Of a stretch of 64,000 nt of DNA, positions 22,184-32,735 are shown in pieces. The stretch is taken from assembly GCA_036365515.1 (NCBI GenBank), contig CM070876.1, positions 136,979,894 through 137,043,893 of the forward strand, read 5' to 3'. Every line of letters begins with the position of its first letter. Position 1 is the stretch's first letter. The notes beneath the pieces were generated by a model. That model saw only the letters and a program-made list of their open reading frames with translations. It was not told the origin of the DNA and ran no database searches. The position numbers and the translations under genes were made by a program. The stretch comes from Torymus aiolomorphi (Eukaryota > Arthropoda > Insecta > Hymenoptera > Torymidae).

Positions 22184-25100
22184 GCTGCCGAGGGAGAACA
22201 GTACATGCGTAGGTTTGCTGTTCACGGCCGCAAGTGTAAACGACCTTGTGAATCTTGCTTTGTTACACCTCCATGTAGGAGTGACGGTGTAGAAATGATA
22301 GAGTGCGCAGAGTGCGGACGTAAATTTTTCGGGCATGGCTGTGTTGTTAATCACAAGCGCGCGAATTCGTACAAAAAAAATAATCGCAAAGTGTGCGACG
22401 TCGTGCGGCTATGCGAAAATTGTTTGAAAATAGTACGCAGCACAGTCAACACGAGTGTGGTATTAGTTATTGTAAACAATGTTCGAAGCGGCAGCCATTC
22501 AATCATGCATGTTTCATGCAACCAATTGGTGGTGGTGGTGGCGGTGGGAACTTGAAAGCGGAAAAAAAATTTTTATACATTTTTTACGATTTTGAGACCC
22601 GTCAGGATACGCCGTATGGAGAAAACGCCGGAATTCACGTGCCGAATCTCTGTGTCGCGCATCAGGTTTGCACGGATTGCATAGACGTGGACGACCTTAA
22701 AATCATTTGTAGCAAATGTGGCGTGCGCGAGTTCATTTTCACAGACGATCCGATAAAACAACTCTTGAGCTTGTGTATTCGGGAAAGCACTGAATTTTCC
22801 GAAATTGTATGCATCGCGCACAATGCCAAGGCTTTTGATGCTCAATTCATTTTAAAAGAATTGGCCGAAAACTCTGAGCGCACAGCCCCCAGCGTCATTT
22901 TGAACGGTCAAAATATTACAATGTTGAAGTACGGACGAACCAAGTTTATCGACAGCATCAACTATTTTCAAATGAAATTGAGTGCTCTACCTACTACCTT
23001 CGGTTTGCCCGAAAGTAGTAAGAAGGGTTATTTTCCACATCTGTTTAACACCCTCGAGAACCAGCGGTACGTTGGGCCTCTACCAGCGCTAGAGTTTTAT
23101 TGCCCTGACACTATGTCGCCAGCTGAGCGGGTCGTTTTTCTCGAGTGGCATGAAAATACAAGTCCTGGCTATATATTCGACTTTCAAAAAGAGATAGTCG
23201 AATATTGCCAGATGGACGTGGAAATACTGAGGCGCGCGTGAATACAATTTCGAAAAATTTTTCTCGAGGTAGGCGAAACGGACCCATTCGTATCAGCGTG
23301 TACAATCGCATCGGCGTATTGGTACGTTTTTCGTAAACATTTTTTAGTTCCGAATACTATAGGAATAATTCCACCGAACGGTTATAGGCGCGCTGACAAA
23401 CACTCGCAAAAATTAATAGAGTGGCTGCTGTATTGCGAGCGCGATATCGGTCGGGAGATCGTACATGCAGGGAGGACGTGTGATTTTGCCCGAGGGATTT
23501 TTAGTGGACGGTTACCTACCTGCTTTCCCTCCCGGAGAGGGCGAAGCAGCTAAGGGAATCGTTTTTGAATTTCAAGGTTGTTACGTGAGCAGTTGCCCGC
23601 GTTGTTTTACGAACAACCGAGAATCGGTAAAAAATAAGTTTAATCAAACGTATGCACAGGCGTACGAAAGTGTACAGGTAAAAGTCGGTCGAATGAGGAG
23701 TCTCGGCTACAAAGTGCGCGAGATGTGGGAGTGTGAATTCGATGGGATAAAAAGGCAACAGCCCGAGTGCGTACGGTATCTGGATACTCACCCGATAATG
23801 AGTAGAATAACGCTCAATCCGCGGGATGCGTTTTTCGGTGAGAGAACTGAAAATATAGTCACCTCATGCACTGTAGAGCCGGGTGAAGAGATCAAATATA
23901 CTGATATTTGCTCTGTTTACCCGTATATATGTAAGCGAGGCCGTTTTTCTATCGGTCACCCGCACATTTACATAGGCTCGGAATGCGCCGTGTTAACGGA
24001 TGGCCAGAATAACAATCTCGCGCGCGTCGAAAGGCTCGTCAAATGCAAAATTTTGCCACCGCGAAATTTATTATTGCCCGTATTACCGGTAAAAATGCAC
24101 GGGCGCCTTATTTTTGGTTTCTGTCGTTGCTGTTGTGAGGAAATGCGTCAGGACGACTGCAACCACGAACAAGTCGCCGAGCGTGAGTTTAGCGGGACAT
24201 GGGTAGTGCACGAATTACAGAAAGCAATCGAATTGGGCTACAGCGTGACTGAGATATTTGTCATATGGCAATATAAGAGCACGCAGTATGACCAGTGCAG
24301 CGGCGAGGGTGGGTTGTCTGCCGCGTACGTAAATACCTTCCTTCGGTTGAAACAACAAGCGAGCGGGTGGCCGTTCTGGTGTACGAACGATACTACCATG
24401 GAGCGTTATATTGACGAGTACGAGCGCGAAGAAGGATAAGGTTAGACCGGGAAAAAATTGAAAAAAATTCGGGTTTACGTTCGGTCGCCAAACTCTGCTT
24501 AAATTCATTTTGGGGAAAGTTTGGGCAACGGTCGAATTTAAAACAAACGGAAGTGGTCAAACCGCGCGAGGGGCTGCTGAAACTGCTCACGACGCCTGAA
24601 AAGGAAGTTTTCGTCGTACTACCGGTTAGCGAGGATCTTTTGTACGCAAACTGGCGCTATAAAGAGGACGCTGTAGAGTCGTCGCCGAACAAAAATGTGG
24701 TACTAGCAGCCTACACCACCGAGCAGGCGCGTCTCGAGATTAACTCGTATATAGAAAGCTTTCGGCCAACTGCGTTCTCTACCTGGATACCGATTCGTGT
24801 ATATGCAAGTGCAGCGAAAAAGACCCTTCAGAGTATAGACCTCCTTTAGGCACTCTTCTCGGCAGCATGACGGACGAGCTCAAGGGCTACGGAGAGGGAG
24901 CTTATATTACCAGCTTTCTCTCCGGGGGTCCGAAATTTTATGCCTTTCGTGCGCTCGTCCCATCGACCGGCATCACTCACGAGTGCTGTAAAGTAAAGGG
25001 AATTTCTCTTAATAGCGCCAATACGAGCAAGATCAATTTCGCTAGTATCGAGCGCTTGATCACAGAGTATTTCGATAACGACGACGAGAGCTCGCCTATC

Positions 25101-25232
25101 GTTTTGAAATACAATGCGATCAGACGCACTCGCACGCACGAGGTCGTTACACGCGGCGAAAAAATCCTGTTCCATAGTTCTGAGAAAGCGAAGATATTTC
25201 CAACACGACGTTTCACTTCATTTCGGCTATAA
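22184..25232 (+). pseudogene. POLB: Polinton DNA polymerase B, truncated and frameshifted
   Basis: Family-B replicative polymerase with 3'-5' exonuclease domain. Motifs in order are a Cys-rich N-terminal part, Exo I DFE (22588-22596), Exo II HNAKAFD (22819-22839), Exo III Y..MD (23203-23217), Pol A DICSVYPY (23903-23926), Pol B NSFWGKFG (24502-24525), Pol C YLDTDS (24780-24797) and the KxY-type GGPKFYA near 24925-24945. The catalytic residues are all still present. The frame is lost at about 22430-22445, by an in-frame TGA at 23239-23241, and at about 23466-23475, 24434-24438 and 24750-24780. The open frame starts right at the border with an interspersed repeat, so the N-terminus is missing. 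AATAAA-like signals follow near 25291. Not functional as it stands. Confidence 0.9.
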
Positions 25233-25752
25233 ACGCAATTGAATAATTGTATATTTTAATGCGATGAATGTTGTTTTGTATATTTTTTCATAATAATAAA
25301 AAATGTATTGTAGATATGTAAACTTTTTTTTACGTGTTAATTATTTTCCACCCATATCCCCTCATCCCATGTACCTATTCATAGCGGTGATCAGCTAACC
25401 CGCGTGCGCGCGCCGCGGAGATCAACGGAACAATGCGTTAAACACGCAGCGATGGTTCCTTATATCCGCGAAAGTCACCTGATCAACACGGTAAATATAC
25501 TTATCCGCGTGCGCGGGCCGGAGTATGCTAATGACTGCGGAAGTCACCACCGCGGAAGTCACCACCGCGGTGATATGGTGATCTCCGCGCGCGCGCGTGC
25601 GCGCCCGCCGCCGCCGCGGGGATCGTAAATATCGTAACATTGCTATATGCGACGATGTTTTCGACGTACTTCATCGTCAGCTGAGCGTGTGAGCGAGTTA
25701 AGGGTTTAAAAAATGGTGCACGCGTGTAATTTTCTTTATTCGAGTCGTAAAC
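25233..25752. other. Gap between PolB and ATPase with GC-rich direct repeats
   Basis: 25233-25380 is AT-rich 3' flank. 25395-25625 is very GC-rich with GATCA/GATCT words, three GAAGTCACC-type repeats, CCACCGCGG and a CGCGCGCGCGTGCGCGC tract that could adopt Z-form. Both strands show open frames of about 75 codons here, which I take as composition artefacts. A promoter or replication role is possible but unproven. Confidence 0.5.
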
Positions 25753-26409
25753 ATGGACACGCGATGGAAGCATCCTTTTACTTGCTGCATGTGCGGCCCC
25801 ACAGGTTGCGGTAAAACTTTATTCGTTAAAAGCGTTCTCGCCTACCTGCCAGAGGTCTGCGATGCACATTTCGACCACGTCCTATTTAATGACGCAGAAT
25901 GGCAAGACGCCTACAGAGGAGATTTTAAACCCAACGGGCCACCCATCGAGTTTCGAGAGGGCCTTCCACAGATGGCGGATTACTCGAGTGACAATGAGAA
26001 AAAAAAGTTACTCATTCTCGACGACCTCATGCGTGAATCGTCGAGCGATGTTATTTTAGATTTATTTACAAAGGGTAGTAATCACAAAAATATTAGCGTA
26101 ATATTCGTTACGCAAAACGTATTTCACAAAGGTAAGGCACAGCGCGACATTAGTTTGAATACCAAGTATCTGGTATTGTTCAAAAATCCTCGCGACAGAG
26201 CACAAATATAGCACCGCGCGAGACAAATTTTTCCAGAAGATTCGGCTTTTTTGCGCGAGGCCTATCTAGATGCCACGCGTGAACCTCACTCCTATCTTTT
26301 TATCGATCTCTCTCAAGCCTACTTAGACGAGTTTAGATTTCGAGCAAACATATTTCCCAATGCTGGGACGCACGTTGTCTACGTACCCAAGTACTTTAAA
26401 TCGCGGTGA
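25753..26409 (+). pseudogene. ATP: Polinton genome-packaging ATPase (FtsK/HerA, A32-like), one in-frame stop
   Basis: From ATG at 25753, Walker A is GPTGCGKT at residues 15-22 and Walker B LLILDD at residues 86-91, followed by ISVIFVTQN, the layout of viral DNA-packaging ATPases that pump the genome into the capsid. A TAG at 26209-26211 (codon 153) interrupts, but the same frame stays open and family-like afterwards (RQIFPED ... LRFRAN-type text) to TGA at 26407-26409, 219 codons in total. The next start codon ATG follows immediately at 26410. No frameshift is seen. A truncated product would keep both Walker motifs but lose the C-terminal part. Confidence 0.9.
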
Positions 26410-26838
26410 ATGAGGCGTGCATTAATCAGTCGGGAAAAAACTATGACGCCGACAGGTCATAAAGCGGTAGCCTGCGGTAAATATTTCTCGAAAAGAAACC
26501 TTGCTCTCTTGAACGCTCTTTGTCATGGGGACAAAAGACACCGCGTTGCTATAGCGCGCACAGCTGATAAACCTCTCGTCAGATGCATATGCGAGTGTGT
26601 GTTGAACGTTTTGCAGGGCGTTGTAAAACTAAGCGATTCCGAAAAGGGCCGATTGCGTAAACATAAGCAAACGCTGCGTAAGCTGATCCGTACTGGTGAG
26701 AGAGGCAGCGGTACTTGGAAATCGAAGAAACGTGTCATTATACAAAACGGCGGGTCATTTTTACCACTCTTACTCGCTCCGATCGTAGGAGCGCTTATCT
26801 CAAAAATAATTGGCTCGAAACATGGAGCGAGCTCGTAA
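26410..26838 (+). CDS. Polinton conserved 142-aa basic protein with hydrophobic tail
   Basis: ATG abuts the ATPase stop. The protein is Lys/Arg-rich, with a central CICECVLNVLQGVVKLS segment, a basic stretch (KGRLRKHKQTLRKLI), then a tail QNGGSFLPLLLAPIVGALIS. The G-G-x-F-LPLLL ending is a recurrent feature of this small Polinton gene and resembles short structural/core precursors of adenovirus-like particles, where GG-x can be a maturation-cleavage site. The frame is intact. It overlaps the following gene's start by 17 bases if ATG 26822 is used. Role in particle assembly is inference. Confidence 0.75.
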   Translation: MRRALISREKTMTPTGHKAVACGKYFSKRNLALLNALCHGDKRHRVAIARTADKPLVRCICECVLNVLQGVVKLSDSEKGRLRKHKQTLRKLIRTGERGSGTWKSKKRVIIQNGGSFLPLLLAPIVGALISKIIGSKHGASS

Positions 26839-27463
26839 GATGATCCTTGTGCCGGAGCCACCAGAGACATCGCAAACTAAAGTCATGGAGGAGGAGGAGG
26901 GGGCGAGGAATACGAATGAAAAAACTCTGCAAACACCAGGTGATCATTTTTCTCGTCTGGATGGTGAAATGTACGATGTTTTACGCTCAAAAGCAGCTAG
27001 AGACGATTACGAGAAGTGCGTAAAATATCTACAGATTTTACATCGCTATCTTTCCTTCCGTGATAACGAGCATAGCGCTGCGCGTGAGGAGCACCCTGAA
27101 ATAGACGAGGTCGAAGAGGCGCTTGCACCGCTGTCCGAGGACGACATACTCATGGGCGTACCGAAAGTACACGCGCGCAAAGCGCGCCTCTTGCTTCGCC
27201 ATTGAAAAGTCACTGTACCCGAGCGTCTCAAGTGGAATAACTCGGGCACCATCACTATAGATGGTCGTGTAATTGCTCGGTCCAATATAACAGAGTTAAT
27301 CATCGACGCATTGAAAAAGAACAGTAAGGACGAGAAGGCGCCCGTTGGCCGCATTGAATTTGCAAAATTTCTCAAAACTTCCGAAACACCGGGAAATTTA
27401 ATTAATAATCCAACAGTTTTTAAAATTGGCCAAATATTGACGGGTCCTCAGCGCTCGGCCTAA
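26822..27463 (+). pseudogene. Polinton conserved protein of unknown function, one in-frame TGA
   Basis: Possible starts are ATG 26822 or 26840, the latter giving MILVPEPP, close to the N-terminus I remember for this family. The N-terminal half contains DYEKCVKYLQILHRYL. Then DDILMGVPKVHARKARLLLRH ends at TGA 27203-27205. The frame continues to TAA 27461-27463 with a recognisable C-terminal half (SGTITIDGR, LIIDALKKN, FAKFLKTS). Total length would be 214 codons. The family is common in arthropod Polintons and its role is unknown. The TGA likely stands at a former Leu codon, which is inference from relatives I recall. Confidence 0.75.
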
Positions 27464-27575
27464 CGTCGCCTATCCACACCTATACAGCACGAATCACCCC
27501 TGCCGTCTATACAGACTCGGAGTAAAAAACAAGCGAAAAAAAAGTGGCTCACGCTTGGTTTGTAAAATAAAAAAA

Positions 27576-28667
27576 ATGACGTACGAAAAACAATACTACG
27601 ATCTTGAGCATGAAGCTGGCTACGCCGGGGCGCGCAATCTTGTGCGCTTCAACGCTAAATAGGAAAAGAAAAAAATTTACTCGTGGCTGAGCAATCAAGA
27701 TGCCTACACGCTCCATCCCCCGATACGAAGGCGATTTCCACGAATACGCTACAACGTAACGAACATTGACGATGTTTGGGAGGCCGATTTGCTAGAGCTC
27801 ACGACGATAAAAGATTACAACGACGGTTATAATTACATTCTAGTGGTGATTGACGTACTCGGTAAGTACGCATGGGTGGAACCGATCAAAGATAAGACCG
27901 CGCGCAACGTTGCCGACGCCTTCGCACGGATTATCGACCGAGCACATCCCCGACTGCTTGTATGCGTGCAAACCGATCGAGGCAAAAAGTTTAACGGTTC
28001 AGTATTTCAGGCGCTCCTCCGCCGAAAAGAGATAACATTCAGTGTCGCTCGCAACTCCGATATTAAAGCAGCGGTGGTCGAAAGACTCAGCAGAACGTTA
28101 CGCGAGCGAATCTGGCGATACTTTTCTCATAGTAACAAAAAGAGATACATCGATGTCGTGCAAAAGATTGTACACGCTTACAATCGCACGCTACACAGTG
28201 GTACGCGCATGAGACCTATCGATGTCACATTGTACAACGCGCCAACAGCGATCGAAAATTTAGCCAAACGCGCCAGCTACAATTATCGACGGCGAGTACC
28301 GGCGCTGCCTAAATTCAAGGTGGGCAACCTCGTGTGCATCAGTCGAACCAAGAACACCTTTGAGAGAGGATACGAAAAAAATTTTAGCGATGAAGTGTTC
28401 AAGATAATCCGCGTTTCGACGCGTCAAAATCTCTATACATACGTTCTCGAAGATTTGAACGAAGAAATTATCGACGGTTTCTTTTATCCCGAGGAGCTCG
28501 TGACCGAGGAGGGTCACGAACGCCTCGCGCCCGATAAGCGTTTCAAAGTCGAGCGCGTCATACGCACAGAAGGCCGGGGCGCTAAAAAGAGAGCACTCGT
28601 TAAATGGCTCGGTTAGCCTGCTAAATTTAACTCGTGGGTAAAAGCAAGCGAGCTTGAAATCATCTGA
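27576..28667 (+). pseudogene. INT: Polinton retroviral-type integrase with chromodomain-like C-terminus, two in-frame TAG
   Basis: Inserts the element's DNA ends into the genome. From ATG 27576 (after an A-run) the frame has TAG at 27660-27662 (codon 29). The rve core follows with catalytic Asp at 27786 (EADLLEL), Asp at 27975 (QTDRGKKF) and Glu at 28080 (AAVVERLSRTL); 34 residues separate the last two, so DD(34)E is intact. A C-terminal segment (KVERVIRTEGRG ... KRALVKWLG) is cut by a second TAG at 28614-28616, after which the frame stays open to TGA 28665-28667. That tail matches a chromodomain ending (NSWV). The core coding region between the stops is clean, with no frameshift. Confidence 0.92.
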
Positions 28668-28671
28668 AAAA

Positions 28672-29475
28672 ATGGAAACGAGCGATGATTTTTATATGAT
28701 ACTGCCTAGTAACAGCAGCATGACGTATTTTCCCGAAAACACAACATGCTGTTTTATGACCCAGCTGCAGCGCGAGATCAAATTACACGGCGAGTGGCAC
28801 GTGGGCCTCGTTGAAATTCACATACCACACAGTATCGTACATTTTCAAGATGACGAAGCGAGTTACACTTTTTACACGGCTGAGGACAATGGGAGTCTCA
28901 TCGACCAAAAACTGTGTCGTATACCCGTAGGTAATTACGATTCCCTCGAACAACTAGTAGACGCTATAAACGTAGCGAATGACACTTATAGGCATCAAAT
29001 GCTCGAGCCACTTAAAACTCGTAAGGGGTCTTACATAATAAGACGCAAGTGTGACTGCCCGCAAATACACATTACGGATTTCAGCGAAAAAATCAGCCGT
29101 TTATTCGGCTTCGATGACGCAGGTCAAAAAGGTTCGTTTACAACGCTTAATGAGGGTTACCGGGACATTGCAGCCAGCAGACCTGCCTCGCTTTCTCGAG
29201 CTTTGTCCGATCAGATGTACGTCTATACCGATATATGTGAACCTTATACAGTAGGTGATACCCAAGCTGCCCTACTGCGCATAGTTTCTATAGACAACTC
29301 CAGCTTTAAGTACGGATGCAGTACTGCACAGCGTTTTGCACCCATTCACTATATACCTCTTCTCTATCACAATTTTCGTAGCATCGTTATCGATATAAGA
29401 AATCAACATGGGCGCCGTATACCATTCGAGTATGGCACGTTGACGGTTACGCTACACTTTAAGCGCAAACGTTAA
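28672..29475 (+). CDS. Polinton minor capsid (penton-like, single jelly-roll) protein
   Basis: I choose ATG 28672 in AAAAAATGG, 4 bases after the integrase frame ends, giving 267 residues. The N-terminal FYMILPSNSSMTYFPENTT followed by GEWHVGLVEIHIPHS is the signature of the Polinton minor capsid family, predicted to form pentons at the virion vertices. C-terminally, PLLYHNFRSIVIDIRN and a basic ending KRKR. The frame is fully open, unlike the neighbours. Homology-based role; I have not modelled the fold. Confidence 0.85.
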   Translation: METSDDFYMILPSNSSMTYFPENTTCCFMTQLQREIKLHGEWHVGLVEIHIPHSIVHFQDDEASYTFYTAEDNGSLIDQKLCRIPVGNYDSLEQLVDAINVANDTYRHQMLEPLKTRKGSYIIRRKCDCPQIHITDFSEKISRLFGFDDAGQKGSFTTLNEGYRDIAASRPASLSRALSDQMYVYTDICEPYTVGDTQAALLRIVSIDNSSFKYGCSTAQRFAPIHYIPLLYHNFRSIVIDIRNQHGRRIPFEYGTLTVTLHFKRKR

Positions 29476-29476
29476 G

Positions 29477-29785
29477 ATAAGTCATTACGCGTGCTACTAC
29501 GACGAACAGCTAGGTGAGGGTGGCGTGAAAAATGTTTTTGCTGGTTCGACTTTTCAGAGAGGTCGTGGGGTAGGAGCCTGGTTAGGAGGCCTTTTTCGTC
29601 GCATCCTGCCATACATCACGGGCGGGGCCAAGGCTGTAGGTAAAGAGACACTACGCGCAGGTATAAAGGTTGTTGACGACGTTGCCAACAGCGGTGTCAA
29701 TTTCAAGGAGGCTGTAAAATCACGGGCCAAAGAATCTGGACGCAACCTCAAAAGAAAAGCTGCTGACAAAATATCGGAAAAATAA
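29477..29785 (+). pseudogene. Polinton small Gly-rich protein, start codon apparently lost
   Basis: About 102 codons to TAA 29783-29785. The conserved part is FQRGRGVGAWLGGLFRRILP then AVGKETLRAGIKVVDD, followed by a Lys/Arg-rich tail. Relatives I remember begin Met-Ser-His-Tyr. Here the codon before Ser-His-Tyr is ATA (29477-29479), so the start seems mutated. The remaining frame has no stop. The stop overlaps the next start (TAATG). An amphipathic, capsid-associated role like adenovirus pVI is often suggested for this gene, which is inference. Confidence 0.7.
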
Positions 29786-29988
29786 TGAAAGGTTCGGGAT
29801 ATAAAAACGGCGTGAATGGCAAGCGGCGGCGCCAGTCGAGAAAGAAACACACTTGGACGCGCACGGCAGGCGGTGAGAAAAAACCCGGCAAAAGAAAGCC
29901 CGCTGTGAGAACGAGCAAGAAGTAGAAGAAGAAGAAGAAGAAGAGGAAAGCCCTTCGCAACATAAACGATATTTTTGGTCCAAAGTAA
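29785..29988 (+). pseudogene. Polinton small very basic protein, one in-frame TAG
   Basis: ATG 29785 overlaps the previous stop. 46 codons of Lys/Arg-rich sequence (MKGSGYKNG, KRRRQSRKK) end in TAG 29923-29925. The frame continues through a poly-Lys run and ends INDIFGPK with TAA 29986-29988, 3 bases before the major capsid start. Size and charge suggest a DNA-condensing core peptide like adenovirus pX/mu, but this is only an analogy. The poly-Lys (AAG)n tract is slippage-prone, so TAG could be a simple AAG change. Confidence 0.65.
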
Positions 29989-29991
29989 AAA

Positions 29992-31329
29992 ATGGCCTTC
30001 TTGCACTCGCACTCTAACGAGTGCATGTCGAGCGAGCTCGACATTTTCACTCTTCCGGCGACTCAAACGTCGATTGAGAGTAGTAGTTTCTTACACTATA
30101 AACCTGTGTCCTCGCTCAGCGACGAAGGAGACGCGCCCATAGAGTTCGTTATCCCGAGCGCAAGCGAACATTATATAGATCTCTCACACACCATGCTCTA
30201 TGTCAAAGCCAGAATACAACTGAATGCCGAAACCCCTGCTGAAAACTTAAAAGTTGCCCCAGTAAATAATTTACTGCATTCAATGTTTAATCAAATCGAC
30301 GTTTTTCTAAATCAAAAACTCGTTTCTCCACCCAATAATGCATATCCTTACCGAGCATACATAAAGTTACTGCTCAACTACTCGCCAATCGCAAAAGAAT
30401 CACACTTAACGGCCGGATTGTGGTACGATGATACGCCCGGTTTATTCGAAGCCCTGCCGCACATTCAAGGTCAAATATCTAACAAGGGTGCTCTCCATCG
30501 TCAGCATTTCACACTCAATGGAAAAACCTTCGACATGATTGGCCATCTGCACTGCGACGTCTTTAATCAAGACAGAATGCTCATCAATGGTGTAGAAATG
30601 AGAGTACGACTAGTACGAAGCAAAGATGCCTTTTGCCTAATGGACGCCTCCGAAGATGGTAAATTCAGTCTGAAAATAAAGGAAGCCACGCTCATCATTC
30701 GACGCGTGAAGATAAATCCGGGAATTTTAATTGCTCATGCCAATGCTCTCGCTAAAACAACGGCCAAGTATCCCGTCACGAGAGTAGAAGTCAAAACTTT
30801 TACGCTTCACGCAGGTATACATGGCGATACCATCGATAATGCCATTCTTGGGCAACTGCCTAAAAGAATAATAATAGGATTTGTCGATAATAAGGCATTC
30901 AATGGCAATCGAACATTTAACCCGTTTAATTTTCAACACTTTTCAATAAATCTCATATCCCTCTACGTCGATGGGTCTCAAATTCCGAGTAAACCGTTAC
31001 AGCCGCGCTTTAGTGCTAACGATAGTATGTTTATACATGCATTTCAAACCCTCTACTCGGGCACAGGTATACATTGACTCAACGAGGGCCTTGGCATAAA
31101 CCGTTTCAACTACTCACTGGGCTACTTTCTCACGGCTTTCGATCTCACACCCGATTTATCGGCTCACTGCGCCTCGCATTGGAATCTCGTTCGCTCGGGT
31201 AGCTTACGCATAGAGGTGGGATTTGAGACGGCTGCAACGAGCATAATAAATTGCGTTGTTTATGCCGAGTACGATAACGTTCTCGAAATAGACTCCAACC
31301 GCCAAATATTATCCGATTTTAGTGCCTAG
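29992..31329 (+). pseudogene. Polinton major capsid protein (double jelly-roll), one in-frame TGA
   Basis: ATG in AAAAATGGCC. The N-terminus has CMSSELDIFTLPATQTSIE, then FVIPSASEHYIDLSHTMLYV and LHSMFNQIDVFLNQKLVS, the hallmark of the capsid protein often listed as F54H12.2-like in insects. TGA at 31075-31077 (codon 362) comes right after SGTGIH. The same frame stays open to TAG 31327-31329 with the family's C-terminal part (FDLTPDLSAHC, SGSLRIEVGFE, YAEYDNVLEID). Full length is 445 residues plus the stop. Premature termination removes part of the second jelly roll, so this copy should not assemble capsids unless read through. No frameshift. Confidence 0.92.
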
Positions 31330-31345
31330 TCGTTAAAAAGGTGGG

Positions 31346-32164
31346 ATGACGAGGACTCGAGAGGAAGCGGGCGGCGCCCTCAAGCCTTACTTTTCTCTCG
31401 GCGCTTGCTACGCACACACGTATAATAGATTACGTCGTAGATATATAAGGGTTTCGGACACTGAAAGGAAGTTTTTACCAAAGAAGGTGGCGATCATTTG
31501 CCTACAGAAACCCATTGTCGACCACTGGATTGTACAAGCACCGTGCAATTTCATCGAGCTGCCCGAAGACGTAAAAAATACAAATTCCTACTGCGCTGTC
31601 GATATTCACGGCATTAACTGGTTCGAGGGCGAAGTATCACTCAGACAGCTATATCGTTATCTCTTCAATATCGCAAGAGCAGCAAGACGGATTTACGTTC
31701 GCGGCGAGGAGAAGACCTGGTACCTGGAATCTTTACTCGGTCGAAACATATGTAATTTAGAAAAGTATGACTCGCCGACGTTCGGAAAACTCAACAACAT
31801 GTTTTCTGACGTGCTGGTATGTTCTACGCACGCGACTCAGAGGTTTAAAAATAAACAAGATTTTTGCGCGCTCTACAAGGCGCATCAAAGAAAAAAGTGG
31901 ATGCGCTCTATACTACCCGAAGAGTGGAAGATGATCAACAAAGACCAAGTACAAAGTCAAATGTTCTACACTACACTTCATCAATATCAGCAGAAGCAGC
32001 GCAAAAAATTACTCCGTTTTCCGGGCACCGAGCAGTCCACTGAGAAGGAGGAGGAGGAGGAGGAGCAGAACGACGACGGCCGCGACGAGACGAATGTGGC
32101 CACAGAAATAGCAAGTGACAGCGACAGCAGCACATATTTCACATTTAGCGAAAACACAAAATGA
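31346..32164 (+). CDS. Polinton conserved 272-aa protein of unknown function, intact
   Basis: ATG to TGA open throughout. The conserved-looking centre is IICLQKPIVDHWIVQAPCNF, HGINWFEGEVSLRQLYRYLF and IYVRGEEKTWYLESLLGRNI, then CNLEKYDSP. I recall close relatives of this central block in many arthropod Polintons, but no reaction is known to me. The last 45 residues are Glu/Asp/Ser-rich (a GAG run near 32047-32066), a flexible acidic tail. The stop overlaps the protease start as ATGA (32161-32164), a compact arrangement matching other gene junctions in this element. Confidence 0.7.
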   Translation: MTRTREEAGGALKPYFSLGACYAHTYNRLRRRYIRVSDTERKFLPKKVAIICLQKPIVDHWIVQAPCNFIELPEDVKNTNSYCAVDIHGINWFEGEVSLRQLYRYLFNIARAARRIYVRGEEKTWYLESLLGRNICNLEKYDSPTFGKLNNMFSDVLVCSTHATQRFKNKQDFCALYKAHQRKKWMRSILPEEWKMINKDQVQSQMFYTTLHQYQQKQRKKLLRFPGTEQSTEKEEEEEEQNDDGRDETNVATEIASDSDSSTYFTFSENTK

Positions 32165-32697
32165 ATACAAAATAAATCACTAGGGCCATTAGTGGTCTCA
32201 GAGCAAACTCGATAGGTGTATACGCAGCCGATCACATCCCCAGAAGCTTGAGTCTTCCAGCCGCTGTTGTAACCAATGTCGATACCTCAGATAAGCCTGG
32301 ATCCCACTGGGTGGCATTCTACATAGACAAAAATGCAAAAGGAACATATTTCGATAGCTATGGAGTCGCCCCTGTGTCACGACATCATATCGATCGACTT
32401 CGGAGAAATTGCGCAAGCTTCAAGTGGAACGGAAAGAAACGGCAGAGTATTAATTCTAAAGTTTGCGGCGAATATTGTATTGTGTTTCTTCCCTATATGT
32501 GTAGCGGTCGCACTTTACGCGCGTTTTGTAACGTCTTTTCACGTGATTCACATGTAGACGACGCACTGGCCGCAAAATTTTATGAAAATGTAAAAAGAAA
32601 AAATCACCGAAAAAGACTCCGACGTGCGAACAATTTCCCCAGCATTATTTCCAAGGGCGCTGGCTCGTTCGTTCAAACATGTAAAGCATTTATATAA
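32161..32697 (+). pseudogene. PRO: Polinton adenain-type cysteine protease, stop at codon 5
   Basis: Processes virion precursor proteins in the related adenoviruses. ATG 32161 overlaps the previous stop. TAA at 32173-32175 interrupts at codon 5, and the frame is then open to 32697 (179 codons). Catalytic His lies in SHWVAFYIDKN, the acidic residue in YFDSYGV, and Cys in VCGEYCIVFLPY, in the His-Asp-Cys order of adenain (C5 peptidases). The N-terminal ISGLRANSIGVYAADHIP is also typical. The core is complete, and an internal or upstream-independent start would be needed for expression. Confidence 0.88.
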
Positions 32698-32701
32698 AAT
32701 C

Positions 32702-32704
32702 TGC

Positions 32705-32735
<31 letters not shown>

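Noticed and set aside
23516..30066. Minus-strand open frames of up to 170 codons opposite Polinton genes
   Set aside because: They are shadows of the plus-strand genes; low-complexity Ser/Phe runs mirror Lys/Glu codons.
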